A stretch of DNA of 64,000 bases. Origin: Margaritispora aquatica. Taxonomy: Eukaryota; Ascomycota; Leotiomycetes; Helotiales; Discinellaceae. How positions within the stretch are numbered: position 1 is the stretch's first letter; each line of letters opens with the position of its first letter. The stretch lies in contig VJWN01000004.1 of NCBI GenBank assembly GCA_007644065.1, positions 1,302,001 to 1,366,000 on the forward strand, read 5' to 3'. The position numbers and the translations under genes were made by a program. The notes below the pieces were generated by a model. The model made no database searches. It worked only from the letters and a program-made list of their open reading frames with translations, and was not told the origin of the DNA. This document shows positions 11,569 through 23,855 of the stretch, one piece after another.

Positions 11569-11811
11569 ATGAATAGACAGTCACTGCCATCAGCAAACAA
11601 ACCACCATTCAACGACTCCCATCCACAACGTGATCCAGTTGATCCATTTCAGTCTGCTCGTACCACCAGTCCTTCCACCAATTTCAATCTGAATCTGCGC
11701 TTTTCGGCACTCGTCATCTCGAGCCGTGCCCCCGATTCTGAACCCTGGTCTCATATTCCCTACCCACCGGTGTACCACCACCGAGCCAGTCCAGCCAAAA
11801 CCTTCAATTGA
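11569..11811 (+). other. Candidate 80-codon upstream open reading frame
   Basis: An ATG at 11569 opens an 80-codon frame that stops at 11811, only 62 bases before the kinase ATG at 11874 and in a different frame. If the transcript starts upstream of 11569, this uORF would reduce translation of the kinase. It could also be chance or be removed by a leader intron. No protein family is recognised in it. Confidence 0.3.
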
Positions 11812-11873
11812 GATACCATCTCTGCGAATCAAACTCCCACATTGCCACTGGATTCGAGTTGGATGTCTGCTCC

Positions 11874-14800
11874 ATGTCAAGCTCCCTCCCTGAGTCCGAA
11901 AATGCCGCACCCAACGGGCAGGTCAATAACGGCACCACAGTCGCTCGGGATCCAAATGCGACTGGCGATCAACACAAAATCCCACGCAGAACCCCACCCA
12001 GTAGATCCAAGTCTACGTCTCTGTTGACTCAAGGTCTAGAGACTACATATGAAGTTGACGAACACACACCGACAAGTCCTACAGCACCTCATTCTGCTAT
12101 CTTTTCTGGCGCATTTTCATTCTCTGGCATTCCGCGCGACAATACAAACATCAATCACAATGGCCTGACACATACCCTCGGTGACGGCGTGGCAGATTCA
12201 GCAGATAGTATGGCAGTAGTTACGGTCAGCTCGCCCGGTGAAGGGAAGCCAGTCCCATCTTCTGGTGCTTTACCCAAGTCTTCTTTGGGTGACTACATGT
12301 TCCACCGTTTGTTCACGAACCCTCGGAAAGCTTTCAATAATGGGGGAAGGGGAACTTCACTAGAAAGGACTGAGAGAGAGAAGAGGATTCAGATACCTGC
12401 GAGAGATTACAACCCAAACCCGGGAGATACTGGTATGACCCGAGCATTCATATCTGAGGGCACCACGCCCACATTTGCCTCTGGAAATCCCATGGCGATA
12501 TCGACCACTCAGCCCACTGAAGGAGCGCGCGCACAATATAGATCATGGAGGGGATCGCACGCAACAGCTGCAGCAGAGAAAGCATGGTCGATTGGAGGCA
12601 ATGGCGAGGGTGATGATGGCCATGGCGGTCAAGTCGAAAAATCCATCGCTGAAGCACTAGCCGGAGTGGAGCACAACAATCGAAGTCGAAAATCAAGTCA
12701 CAGTCTGCGATTTTTCAAGGAAGGTCTGCCAGATGATCCAAAGCTCCGCGAGACTAAGAATAGAGGTCGTTCGAAAGAAAGTCGCAATCAAAAGATTTTT
12801 GTGCTAGGTGATGGAAGCTTCACTCGCAATGGGGCCTTGACTTCACCCAAGGATGGAGGACAAGGCCAGACGTGGGATCGCTCGCCAAGTCTGAAGAGTC
12901 CTGTGGAACCGATGGCAGACACGAGTAGAACTCCTACTCCAACACATAATAATAAGTCGTCACCACTGAGCGTTGCTGGCCGAGGGTTGGCTGAGAAGGG
13001 TTATTTCGACATACCGGATGATAGCAAGATGGTGACTGGCGAGCACGTAAAGGAGATACCTACTCAATTGATTGATGATATAAGAACCCATCATAATCTT
13101 ACGCCTGGCGCTTCTAAAGGCTCATCTTTCTCAAGAAGTATACCAGTCACGGAATCCGAAAGAGTGAAGCCAAAAACACCAGCAGATGAGCTAGAAGCTC
13201 TACTTTTCGATCCATCTGAAGAATGTACTTTGGTTGAAGGTGACACTCATGCAGATAAAAGTGCAGAAGAGGAAGAAGATTCTGGAGAAGAACAAATTGC
13301 ATCTGCTCTTTTTGTCCCTCACAAGACCCCCCACGAGTCACCTGATCGGGAACGATGTCTTTCTTTGGAGGCGTCGGAGCCAATACCGCATCTTTCTCGC
13401 CGACAGACCGGAAATGCTTCTCCAGTATGGCTTGAGGAACATGAAGTCCCATCGGTTGCGAAACATGTGGAGAAGAAAGCTGCCGATCAGATCCAAGATC
13501 ATTTTGTCTCAAGTCCCCAATCGTATACAAACTCCCAGATCGATACAGAGCGCCACACCCAGGGACCAGATTCAGAACTCCAGAACTTTGGTAAGGTGGC
13601 GCCTCCTGCAACTCTTAGTACTGGTATCGTCAATGAGGATAACGATATTACGCCTACGGGATCTCCGAAGGAAAGGAGTAAGCTTGAAGATGTGAAACAG
13701 CTAGATTTGCAGCAACAGCAGCAGCTGTCTGTTGTTCCAGAAGAACCGAAAACAAAGCAAGCAGTAGATGCCATTGAGTTGATTCCCTATCGACACCAAG
13801 TTGGGGGCCATACCACGATGTGGAGATTTTCCAAGAGAGCGGTCTGTAAGCAGCTCAATAATGGCGAAAATATGTTTTATGAGAAAGTTGAACACTATCA
13901 TCCAAAACTGCTTCCATTTCTTCCAAGGTATGTCGGCTATCTGCTACTACTGCGTACGCCTCTTTGGCTGAAGCATAGCCAAGCCGCCTGCAATGCAGTA
14001 CCATCTTCAAATGCTAACTAGGATTTCCTTTGTTTTAGATATATAGGAGTGCTCAACGTCACATTTGAAAGACAGGCTCGACGCAAACCCAAGAAAGAAA
14101 CAGCAGAGTCAAGCGCAGTATCATTCCAAGAGCCACTTCCAATTGATGAGAAAAAGGTGACGGCTGAAAGTTCTGCTACCCAAGAGCCATCAAGTTCTCG
14201 ACCAGAGCCGAATCGCGTAATTAGTCAATCCATGGACATATCATCTCAGACTATTCCTACGGTGTCTTTCGCCGACAACAGGCATATTATTCCTTCAAGC
14301 TTCATGAACTCTCATCCACATTTCATGGAATCACATGATAGGTCACACAGCGACAGCGCCGCCTTGACTTACATGGTGAATGAGCAAAATGGCCGACACT
14401 TATCCGACACGAGCTCCCAGCGCAGAGCCAGTGTAGCTGAGAACCCTTGGGGTAAGACACATGTGAACAAGCAATTAAGAAATGAAGTTTTCAAAGATGC
14501 CTTTTTGCAGCAACCGATTCCTATTCAGCCGCATAAAAAGCCTGGATCACAGCATCGTTCACTTCCAATTCGTCATGGATCTAGTCTCAGACCATCTATC
14601 TCCGAGTCCAGTTTGAAAACATCTTCTACGAACAAACCTTCATCTTTACAACCTGACGAATCAATGCGGAGGAAGGCCATTATGACAGCTGCCGAACGAC
14701 GTAACAATCCAACTGTGTTGCAGATGACACCCTTGAAACCATCTTCAGAGTCTGGGTTGACCATTGAAGATGAAGACAGTGAGGGTGATGATAGGACAGG

Positions 14801-15959
14801 AACTAGCGCTCCTGAATATGAGCTTCAACATGGTGATGACAATAAGAAAAAACGCCAAAGGCGATATTCCAGTGGAGGTCTTCGCCGCAGACCAGCAGAG
14901 GTTGCTCAAGGTCGTGGTAATTTGAAATATTTCGAAGAAGCTGATGATGTTGGATACAAAGGAGACGTGGAAGAAGATGTTTTCAATATGGACCCAGATA
15001 CCCCCGAGCCTGTGGATAATGGCGTCCAGGAATCGTCCAAGAATCCCACGATGCCTCCGAAGCATGAAGAAATTGTCATGCCAGAATCAGCTGAGGAACC
15101 TACTAAGGCGCTAGTTGTCTCAGAAAACACGCCTGACAACTTGCAGCCATTTGCTGAACTCCCCAGGCCCGTCAATCCAAAGGAAGCCCGGGCTCAACCG
15201 GGCTCTCGCATCGAATATTTCTTGCTTCTTGAGGATCTGACTGCGGGAATGAGACGTCCATGTATCATGGACCTCAAGATGGGTACTCGCCAATACGGAG
15301 TCGACGCGAATGAAAAGAAGCAACAATCGCAGAGGACCAAATGCGAAGCGACCACTTCGAAAACTCTCGGTGTTCGCGTTTGTGGATTGCAAGTGTGGGA
15401 TGCCAAGGATCAGAAATACGTTTTCCAAGACAAATATTTTGGGAGGGACCTCAAGGTGGGAAGAGAGTTTCAAGATGCTCTCAAGAGATTTTTGTATGAT
15501 GGGATTGATTATTCAAGTGTGTTACGACATATCCCTACCATTCTCGAGAAACTCTCAAGTCTCGAAGTTATCATACAAAAACTCGTGGGATATCGATTTT
15601 ATGCTGCAAGTCTTTTGATGTTTTATGATGGAGATACCGAGCAGATGGATGAGAGTGATAGCACAACATATGGAGGTGCTGAGAACCAGAGACAGAGCAT
15701 CGATTTCAAAATAGCAGATTTTGCTAATTGCGTTATCAAGGAGGATTTTGACTCGAGTGGAAGAGCATGTCCTCCGAGACATCCTGACTTGCCTGACATT
15801 GGCTTTATTCGAGGTCTTCGGAGCTTGAGAAAGTACTTTTTGGCAATTCAGAGGGAGATACGTGCGGAGATGGGGATTTCAAGTAGGAAGACTGAGAATG
15901 GAGTTTTGTCGCTTCAGAGCGTGGATCATCTCACGGATGAAGAGAATATGAGTTACTAA
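11874..15959 (+). CDS. KCS1: Inositol hexakisphosphate kinase, Kcs1 type
   Basis: Two exons, 11874-13927 and 14039-15959, give 1324 residues. The 111-nt intron has a GTATGT donor and a GCTAAC branch site, and joining restores [11 protein letters not shown] in frame. The first 650 or so residues are Ser/Pro-rich and disordered, as in fungal Kcs1. The kinase begins near [12 protein letters not shown]. The inositol polyphosphate kinase signature PCIMDLKMG (PxxxDxKxG) lies near residues 1090-1098, followed by YGVDA, a long insert-free catalytic core and the metal-binding KIADFAN segment. The family pyrophosphorylates InsP6 to InsP7, acting in phosphate sensing, vacuole biology and stress signalling. 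The kinase family is certain. The choice of Kcs1 over Arg82 rests on the long N-terminus and overall size. Use the ATG at 11874, not the in-frame TTG at 11808. Confidence 0.92.
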
Positions 15960-16516
15960 CGGCATCCAGTTGGAAGTCTGTGATTGGATTATGTGAGGTG
16001 GTTATCGTGTTGGAACTGCTGGTTCGTTTGGGGGGATGTTTGCATTTTTACGGCGCACGCGGTTGGTTCGCTATACCCTCCTGCATATGATTTGGGCGTT
16101 TGTCATTAACCTGGCTCGTTTATCCTTCTTTGTAGATACCTCGCTTCCTTCTAGGGATTTTCACTGCTTGGTTTTATGACTGCTCATGCATTGATCATGA
16201 CTTTAATGAAACATATGTAAATAAGTGTGTGCCATTAGACTGTGTGCTTGTTTCGTCACTGCTGGCATAGTGAGTGTGAAATATGTATTGGGTTTATCGA
16301 TTAGATTTCGAGTGGACTCGAGTTATTTGTAGGTGTTGTAAGTATTGCTTCATTGGCAATCATTCCGCGTTAGAGCCAATCTTCCGCAGCTGCCTGGACA
16401 TACCAATCCGTAGTCCTGTAAGCTTCCAACCCAATTCCCGCACTTGTGGGCATGCTCCTAAAAATTCACCAATTCCAGCTTGTCCCATCTCACCACTAAC
16501 CTACTAACCTACCAGC
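15960..16516. other. Intergenic between convergent 3' ends
   Basis: This holds the 3' flanks of the plus-strand kinase gene and the minus-strand esterase gene. T-rich stretches are suitable for 3' end formation. I see nothing else in it. Confidence 0.5.
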
Positions 16517-17721
16517 TCAGTTACTCAAATCCAACAACCACCTCAACCCCTCAACCTCATCCCTCCAAAACGCCTTCGTAAACTCCGCCTCTGTCCAAAC
16601 AGACCAAAACGCATGTGGCAGTCCCGGATACACATCCACCTTCGTGTCGACGCCACTCTCCTCGCTCAAGATCCGCTCATACACGAACGCATCGTCGCGC
16701 AGGGGATCCATACCACAGACTTGGAAATACGTCCTCGGAAGACCTTTGTGTGTGGTGTACGCGGGGTTGAGCGGTGACCAGAGGGGCGAGGTAGTGATGG
16801 GGTCGTAGTTCTCTGCTCTTTGTGTTAGTTTTGCTTGGAGTTTTACGAAGGGAGGGTGAGACGCACTGTTGAATAATTTCATCACAGTGGTGCTCAAAAT
16901 CGGCGCATCGTGGTTCTGCTCCCTGCTCAGAAAAACTTCCTTATACCTCTCCGGCACCAGCTCTGACGCTCCGATGGGGAGGATAGAGAGATAGCAGCCC
17001 GTCAGCGGAGGCGAGAGGTTTTCGTCCCTCGCTATGAGCGCGAGGATGGATGCTATGTTCGCGCCTGCACTGATGCCGCCTACCAGGAAGCCTTTTTCGG
17101 GATTCCCTCCTAGATCTGTGAAGTGCGCTGCTGTCTGTGTTTGTCTGTTAGCTTTGGTATCGAAATTGACATGTAGGAGGATGGAGAAAGACATACCCAT
17201 CTCAAAGCATCAAGTGCGTCTTCAACCGGCACCGGAAACGCATGCTCAGGCGCAAGTCTATACTCGACATTCACCGCGATACCACCAAGCTCTACAAACG
17301 CCCTACACAATCTCGATAGATCGTCCCGCGTGCCCAAGCAAAACCCCCCACCGTGATAGACGACAAAGACTGGACAACCATCGTCGGGCACAACTCTCGG
17401 CTTGTGAATCCGCGCCGTGATGGTCGTTCCATCGCGGACCGGGATCTGGATGTCGGTTTCCACGTACGCTGGCTCGGTGGAGGGAGGTGGAATCTTGTCT
17501 TTCAAAGCTTGCTGGTGCTTGAGAATCGCGGCGCGGATGTTGGGGATGTTGGAGTCTGCGTGGAGAAATTCCGTCCAGGGCTTTTGGATGAATATCTGAG
17601 GTCTGGGTGTTAGTGAAGTTCAAATTTCCGGTTTGCGAAGATAGATAGACATTGTACGAACCTGCTCCAATTCCGGGTTGATCTTGGCCGTGGCGAGAAC
17701 CTCCTCGGGAGTCAACTTCAT
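16517..17721 (-). CDS. Alpha/beta hydrolase, hormone-sensitive-lipase family
   Basis: Three exons read on the minus strand, 17721-17662, 17595-17197 and 17134-16517, encode 358 residues. The introns are 66 and 62 nt with CTAAC-type branch sites. The HSL-family features are complete: the oxyanion motif HGGG near residue 102, the nucleophile elbow GISAG near residue 175, the acid in MDPLRDD and the histidine in LPHAFW. There is no signal peptide, so it is probably cytosolic. Members hydrolyse esters, lactones or carboxylates, and the substrate cannot be told from sequence. The first intron uses a weak GTTCGT donor and has two acceptors seven bases apart, of which only the downstream one keeps the frame. 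It opens the accessory metabolic block. Confidence 0.9.
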
Positions 17722-18600
17722 ACTGACAGAGTGATTCCTATTCCCAGAAACAACCAAATTCCAAAAGACCTCAGAAACCCTCGTACTTGCACCTGTACTT
17801 GTACTTGTACCCTCGACATCACCGTATCTCACAGCAGGCCCACCACTACCCCTCCATCCCTCATCTCCCAAGCTAGCACGCAACCTACCGCATTCCACCG
17901 TCCACGACCTCGTGGCTACCGGTAGTGTATCGATGGATTAGCTCACAGCTACCGGCGGTGTTGGCGTGAAAATCCAGGTATCACAAGCGAGATGTTCGTT
18001 TAGTTTCTCAGCCCCGATGGAGGACAAGAGTCAGGGTGGGATGCAAAAGACCATACCGGTCATACTTGCGAGATTTTACCCCACTATACAACGACTCGGC
18101 GAGTGGAAGTGGGGTGGCTATCTCCCCTTTTCAGCGCACGGCCTCACAGCCGAGGATTAGAATTGAGGTGGTTTGCTTTTTCTGGTGAGAGCTGATTTGA
18201 TCTGTTCGGTATCTTTCATTGATATTCTGTCACCCAACAGGATTCGTGGATTTGTACGTCATAACATTGACTGTTGAAGTCTAGGAATACAAACCTCTTC
18301 CGTTTGTGTTCGAACGGAAGGGTCACAACAGGGACACACTTGGATTAATTATCTTATTATTATAGTCTATTTACTATCTTATATGACGTTGATATCCTGA
18401 GCGATGGCTAGCTTGCAAAATTTTCCCTATATCATGCTACGGTGACCTCTTTCAAGATTATACATGCTTGAGCCTGTTGTGACATCAAGAGGTCTACCAC
18501 TTGCTCTGAAAACAGTCTCAATCATGCTCAGTAGCCAAATGTCCGAATCTATATTTTCATGATCAGATTTATCTTTTATTAATTTCAGTAGCACCACTTA
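17722..18600. other. Intergenic, promoter of the esterase and 3' flank of the amidase
   Basis: About 880 bases. The left part is the probable promoter of the minus-strand esterase and includes a short ACTTGTAC-type repeat near 17790-17810. The right part is AT-rich 3' flank of the amidase gene. No coding region is supported. Confidence 0.5.
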
Positions 18601-20708
18601 CTACGAGGTCCAATAACCATCATACTCATAGGCTGAGGTTCCAGTTTTTGCGTATATTTCGACAAATAACCCTGCTCCTTGACTGTTGTACTTTGTTACT
18701 AATGTTTGTACCAATGTTTTTATGTAGCAGAATGACTCACTCGGTACAGAAATCGCTGGAACACCTCCCAGGACTGAGAAAGCTGTGTTCTGAAAACCAA
18801 ATCCTTGCCATGCTCTCGCTGCTTCATCTCCGCTCCACACAAGTTAGCAGACTGTCTAATGTAAAGGCTAGACACGAACATTGAAACCTCAAATCTGGAC
18901 TTTGCATTATCATCGCCATTAGGTAAAATCATGATTGTCCCGGGGGTGAGAAGATCGTTGTGCAGAAATTTCCTAAATGCTGCTCGTTCTTCTATAGCAG
19001 TTGCATATTGAGCTCTGGTGATTTTTTGGCCTAATTTCCTGTCTTGTGTCAGAACTTTCCAAATGTATGTAATTATACAGAGTCGCACCATTTGTATTTT
19101 ATCAAGCTATCGACTTTTGGCTGATGACCATATTTGATCTTGTAGTTTTGCAGGAATTGCGAATTGTTATGGTAGCAATCGTAGAGTTGGATTGTTGCGA
19201 CAGTCTAGCTCAGTTAGTGACGTGGATCCAGCGGCATAATTCGAATTTCTTTACCGTTGCCAAATATTGCTCAAGCGTCTTTTCTGGAGCTGGGTTGTAT
19301 TTGGATATTCTCCAATAGTCTTCGACAGTTGTCGAATTTGGCATGAAATCACTAGCAAACTTGTAAGCCAAACGGTTTACTTCCAAGTGCATATCTTTTT
19401 TGTAGCCTGCGAATCGATCAGAAGGCACAAGTAGCTTAATACATGGATGATGGACAACTGGGTTCATTGAGCTCAAGCTCAGTGAGGAATCATTTATCGA
19501 CCAGTATGTGGCGATCTTTTTGAGCATTGGAAGACTACGAGTGAAGTGCCCAGGAGTGTCAAGGTATCTGGGAGTGTTAGTCACTATATCGGTTGTGGGA
19601 TAAGTTTTCCTACGCAGATACTGCTAGACCTCCAACATTGGAGAGTCTGCCGAGTGATGGACGTATGCCAAAAACGCCGCATGCAGCAGAGGGGCCAGTC
19701 ATACTACCAAGTGCTAAAGACAAATCAGCTCCATCTTACTTCAACCACAAAAATGCTTACTGTCGGAACCAATTGCAAAGTCTAGCCATTCATAGCCAGC
19801 GACTGCCGCTGCGCTTCCAGCACTACTGCATTGTGGATCAAGGGACAAGTCACCCCTTGGGTTTACGGGACAAACAAAGTCTTCCCAATCACCTGGAAAC
19901 ATTCCCGACGCAAATTGAACTGTTTTCGTCTTACCAATGATAACAACTCCAAGATGAATCAAAATTCTAATGCATTCTGCTGTACTTGATGCCGGGTTGT
20001 GTATTTCTGCATACGCCGTTGACCCTGCCGTCGTTGTTACGCCTCTGATGTCGTAGATGTCTTTTACTGCAACCCTTAGTCCAGAGAGCGGATAGTCATT
20101 TGAAGGAGGTGGCGAGTAGTGTCGAGAAGGGACAGGAACTAGATCAGGTGGCCCCAGCTGAAAGCTTTGATATAATCAGCTACATGTACTAATAGTGTTC
20201 AACGACCGATGGCTTACCATGGAGGATCACAAGGAATTTGTGTTATACCACACATGAACGCAAGGTATGGATCATCATACAGCCTGTAGGCCAAGAAAAT
20301 TTCCGTTCCAACGAGGAAATACGGACCTGGTGCTAATTTGCCTTTTCCAGTTTGACGATGATTCAATTTTGTCGAATGTGGGTTCACAATAAGATCAAAA
20401 TGTGTGTCCGAATAGGAATAGAAGAAGATAACCGCTTTGAAAGCGCTGCTCATAACATCATCACTCCTCTCGAGTGCATCAAGGTGCTTAGCTGCAAGAA
20501 CCTCAAGTTCTACACTTGAAGCAGTCACGTTTTGGAAGTTCAATACCGTAACAGGTACCAACATTTTGCTGCGGGGTGTGACTGTTGCTCGAACCTCCGC
20601 CACAGGAATTGAACCGACAAGATATCTTAATCCATCCAGCTTTATGACTCGATTCCCATCCATGGCCTCCTCTGGGAACACATATTTGTCTGGCTGTAGA
20701 GAGGACAT
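18601..20708 (-). CDS. Amidase-signature hydrolase with an extra N-terminal domain
   Basis: Exons 20708-20218, 20164-19761, 19713-19614, 19567-19255, 19204-19089 and one from 19038 join in frame. The introns are 46-53 nt with CTAAC/CTGAC branch sites. At least one more intron follows near 18840-18890 and another near 18690-18745, and their borders are uncertain. Residues 1-163 form an N-terminal domain like that found in fungal amidases linked to the Arp1 name. The amidase core follows. The catalytic Lys is in RVAVKDIYD (about residue 198), the cis-Ser in CSSAGSAAA, and the nucleophile Ser in TLGSMTGPSAACG, so the Ser-Ser-Lys triad is intact. The enzyme should hydrolyse a C-N amide bond of unknown substrate. 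The C-terminus (GYWTS) is short and unlike most family members, so the 3' model may be incomplete. Start at the ATG at 20708. Confidence 0.85.
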
Positions 20709-21688
20709 TGTGATTGTGATAACCCAGTGAAGTGTCGGTGAGTTAGGAATCCACAAGCGAAGCAGTGAGTATCGTCGATCTTCGCAACAGTGTTTGTGAA
20801 AAAAGGTGGATGCGACGTGAGAATTGCAAAATCAATATTTTAGTTGCCGTTGAATCCAGATATTTTCGTGGGGAGGGGTAACAAAGGGCAGCCGTAGTAA
20901 GTCCCTACTACTTGAGATGCCGACGCAGGAGCGACCTTGAGGATACCCAAGCTTGTCTGGGTGGACGACTAGAGAAAAAGAGAATCGAAATAGATATATG
21001 AGCTACACTTCAACAAAGTATTTCAAATACCCCCCAACTGAGTTGTCGAATGATGTAGGTATGTATAGCAAGTCTGCAATGTATATTTCGTTAACTCTGT
21101 ATCCGAAAGTGGTTGAGTCTAAGTTATCGTTTTGAGACCTCGCTTAGACACGGACAAGTTTGGACACCGCCTCAATAAAACATATGAGAGAAAAACTAGG
21201 CAGTGACCACCAAAGTTAAGATGCGAGACTGGGGAAGGTATTATAATACTAGAGAGTGAAATAAACATGGATTTGAATTATATTGAGCAGATAGCTGTTT
21301 TCTAGAAGTATTACAGCAAGTCACATGACCGTGTACAGCATACCATATATCACGTGCTGAGATCTACCACCTCGATGTATTTTGGGTTCCCTTTGGGATA
21401 TTATTCGTGTTGTCTCGGCGAATTTCCCTTCTACGCAGCTTTATATCCCACCTTAACTTTCACAGTTGTATTACAAGAGAATGATTAACCAATAAACCAG
21501 CGACTGATCGTCTCTCGTCAGCGTAAGCAAGCATCCCATCCAATGAGGAAGCACGCCTCGTACAACAATAAACACAGCCCTTACGTCGATCAACAATTAT
21601 TCCTAACGACTGTCTCATAAAACTATCCTGTCTCGCTCTTTACGATTTGCCTTGACATCAACTGGAAGACGTTTCCAAGATCAACAAT
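20709..21688. promoter_or_regulatory. Divergent promoter region between amidase and P450
   Basis: 980 bases separate the minus-strand amidase from the plus-strand P450, so both promoters lie here. A TATA-like AT-rich stretch is near 21240-21285 and a TTTATATCCC stretch at about 21440. No gene is supported. Confidence 0.45.
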
Positions 21689-23641
21689 ATGAGTATACCC
21701 CTCCTGCATGCCACCGGCATTCAAGCCCTTGATGTGACGATCACAGCCTTGTTTTTGGGAGCCTCAATATTCCTTAGCACTTTGGTATTCACAGAATGTC
21801 GATTTTGGCTTCAATCTCGTGGAGATGCGGGTAGATTTCAAGGTCGTGAGCCCATCACACTGCCATACACAATACCATGGCTTGGGGGCTTTACACGAAT
21901 GCTGGATCCCCATGGCATGTATCGATATGCAATGTAAGATCTCTGGGATCAATGCGAATTTATGTCTAACATTAAGCAGGAGCAAATCGCCAAATCAGCG
22001 TCCAGTCAAACTTCGTGTTGGACCGATAAAGATTTATGTCCTGTTCGGCGAGAAGAACATGAAGATGATCTTCCGGAACTCAAAGGCTTTGAGCAAATAT
22101 GCGTCATCGCAGCTGATTTTCAAGAACACTGGCATGCCTCAAGTGGACAGAGATGTGTTTGCCAAGGATAACTCTGGGTCCAGCGCTGCTCCTCTGGATG
22201 ATACACCTGAAGATCAACGTAGTAAGTGCGATTTTACCTGTCTATGCCAGCTCAATTCTTGGAGAGGTTCTAGTGGTTTTCTTAGCTTTCGTCTTATTAT
22301 CCCTATCAGCGTACATACTAACTTCTTTACAGTTTGGAGGAAAACCCATATGATTGGACACACCCATTTGGCAAGTGGTGATATGGTGTCTATGTTGACT
22401 AACAAATTCCTCGATTGCTTCATGCAAGAACTAAACAACGAGTCACTCAACCAAAGCACATCCGTAAATCTCTACGATTTCTTTAAAAAGACCATGTTTA
22501 AAGCCTCCATGACCGCACTTTGCGGGACCGAGATCCTTCGCCTGAACCCAGACATGGCCGAGACATACTGGGATTTTGATGACAATTTTCTTCTCATGGT
22601 CATTGGGCTGCCCAAGTTTATGCATAGAAAGGGACATGTAGCTCGTGATCGTATGCTTGCGGCGACGACCAAGTGGATTGACTATGCTCATCAACACTAT
22701 GACAAGAAAGATGACGACTCCGACTGGGAGAAGAACTTTGGATCTGGCTTTATGAGAGAGCAGGTGATGGCCATGGATAGTGTAGGCATCTCACACGAAG
22801 GACAAGCAGTAGCATGCATGACGCTGATCTGGGCGTACGTATCTCCTCCTCCTAAACCATCGCTCAAACCTAACATGTCAGAATAAACTCCAATGCCATT
22901 CCCTGCGCAATCTGGATGCTATTCGAAGCGCTCCAAAACCCGGCCTTGACCCGCAGTCTCCAAGAAGAACTCAAGCTCGTAGCAAACTATACCGATGAAT
23001 CCGACATCACATCTATCAGCGTTCCCCGCCTGCTCGCCGAGTGCCCACGCCTGCAATCCATGTATCTCGAAACCATGCGCACCAAGACATCCAGCACTAT
23101 CACTCGGCAGCTGATCCAGGATCTCGAGTGCGACGGCTACGTCCTCAAGAAGGGGAGTCACATAATGTCTCCTTCGTGGCTGCCTCAACATGGTCACATA
23201 TGGGATGTTCCTGGTCATCCAGCAAGTGACTTCTGGCCAGAGAGATTCATCGAGATGCCAAAGATGAAGGCCGAGAATCCGGATGAGAAATCGCAATATG
23301 AGATTGCCATGAGACCTGAGAATTTCTTCCGTAAGCTTTACTCTCTCTAGGTGTCATCTCCTCTTATATGAACTCCACACGATCTCTGTCAAATATCTAA
23401 CTTCTATCTAGCATATGGAGGCGGAAATGTCATCTGCACAGGTCGGTTCTTCGCCAAACAAGAGATTCTCGCAGCAGCAGCGCTCATGCTGTTGAAATTC
23501 GACATCTCACCTGTAGGCTGGGTTACACTGGATGGCAAGAAGGCTTCGGCTAGAAAAGCGAAGCCTGATGAGTCGTATGCAGGAGCTGGAATCCTACCTC
23601 CTGATCGAGAATTGAAGGTTGAATTGACAAGAGTCACATGA
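21689..23641 (+). CDS. Cytochrome P450 monooxygenase
   Basis: Five exons (21689-21933, 21980-22221, 22333-22834, 22882-23330, 23412-23641) encode 555 residues, and all four introns (46, 111, 47 and 81 nt) join in frame. A membrane anchor lies at about residues 14-35 (ALDVTITALFLGASIF). The I-helix reads LIWAINSNAIPCAIW, with Asn-rich residues in place of the usual acid/Thr pair. ETMR near residue 392 is the K-helix ExxR. YGGGNVICTGR near residues 480-490 is the heme-binding loop with its Cys ligand. The unusual I-helix resembles the CYP7/CYP8-like group, some of which hydroxylate steroids or isomerise without needing the acid/alcohol pair. That is inference, and the substrate is unknown. It is ER-bound and would need a reductase encoded elsewhere. 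Confidence 0.93.
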
Positions 23642-23855
23642 TAATCTGACAATGTTGACATAAGGTATGTCATTATAACTTGAACATACTGTATGGTTCT
23701 GAACATAAAATGCCTAAAGCTTTTTAGTGAGCTAAATGTTGACATATGAGACTACATCTTGGCTGCAAAGTTCAAGATCAAATTCCGCAAGAAAGCTTGC
23801 AATATTCCGAGATCTATCTCCTATGACCACGAATCACTGGCTTCTAAAAAGTCCA

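Larger units (their letters stand above)
9588..11873. other. Intergenic: 3' flank, simple repeats and long leader of the kinase gene
   Basis: About 2.3 kb with no supported gene. The left part is the 3' flank of the gene ending at 9587. Around 10600-10715 there are imperfect CACA/CACCA-rich and GGGCT-rich simple sequences. The right part from about 11280 is the probable promoter and pyrimidine-rich leader of the gene starting at 11874. Confidence 0.5.
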
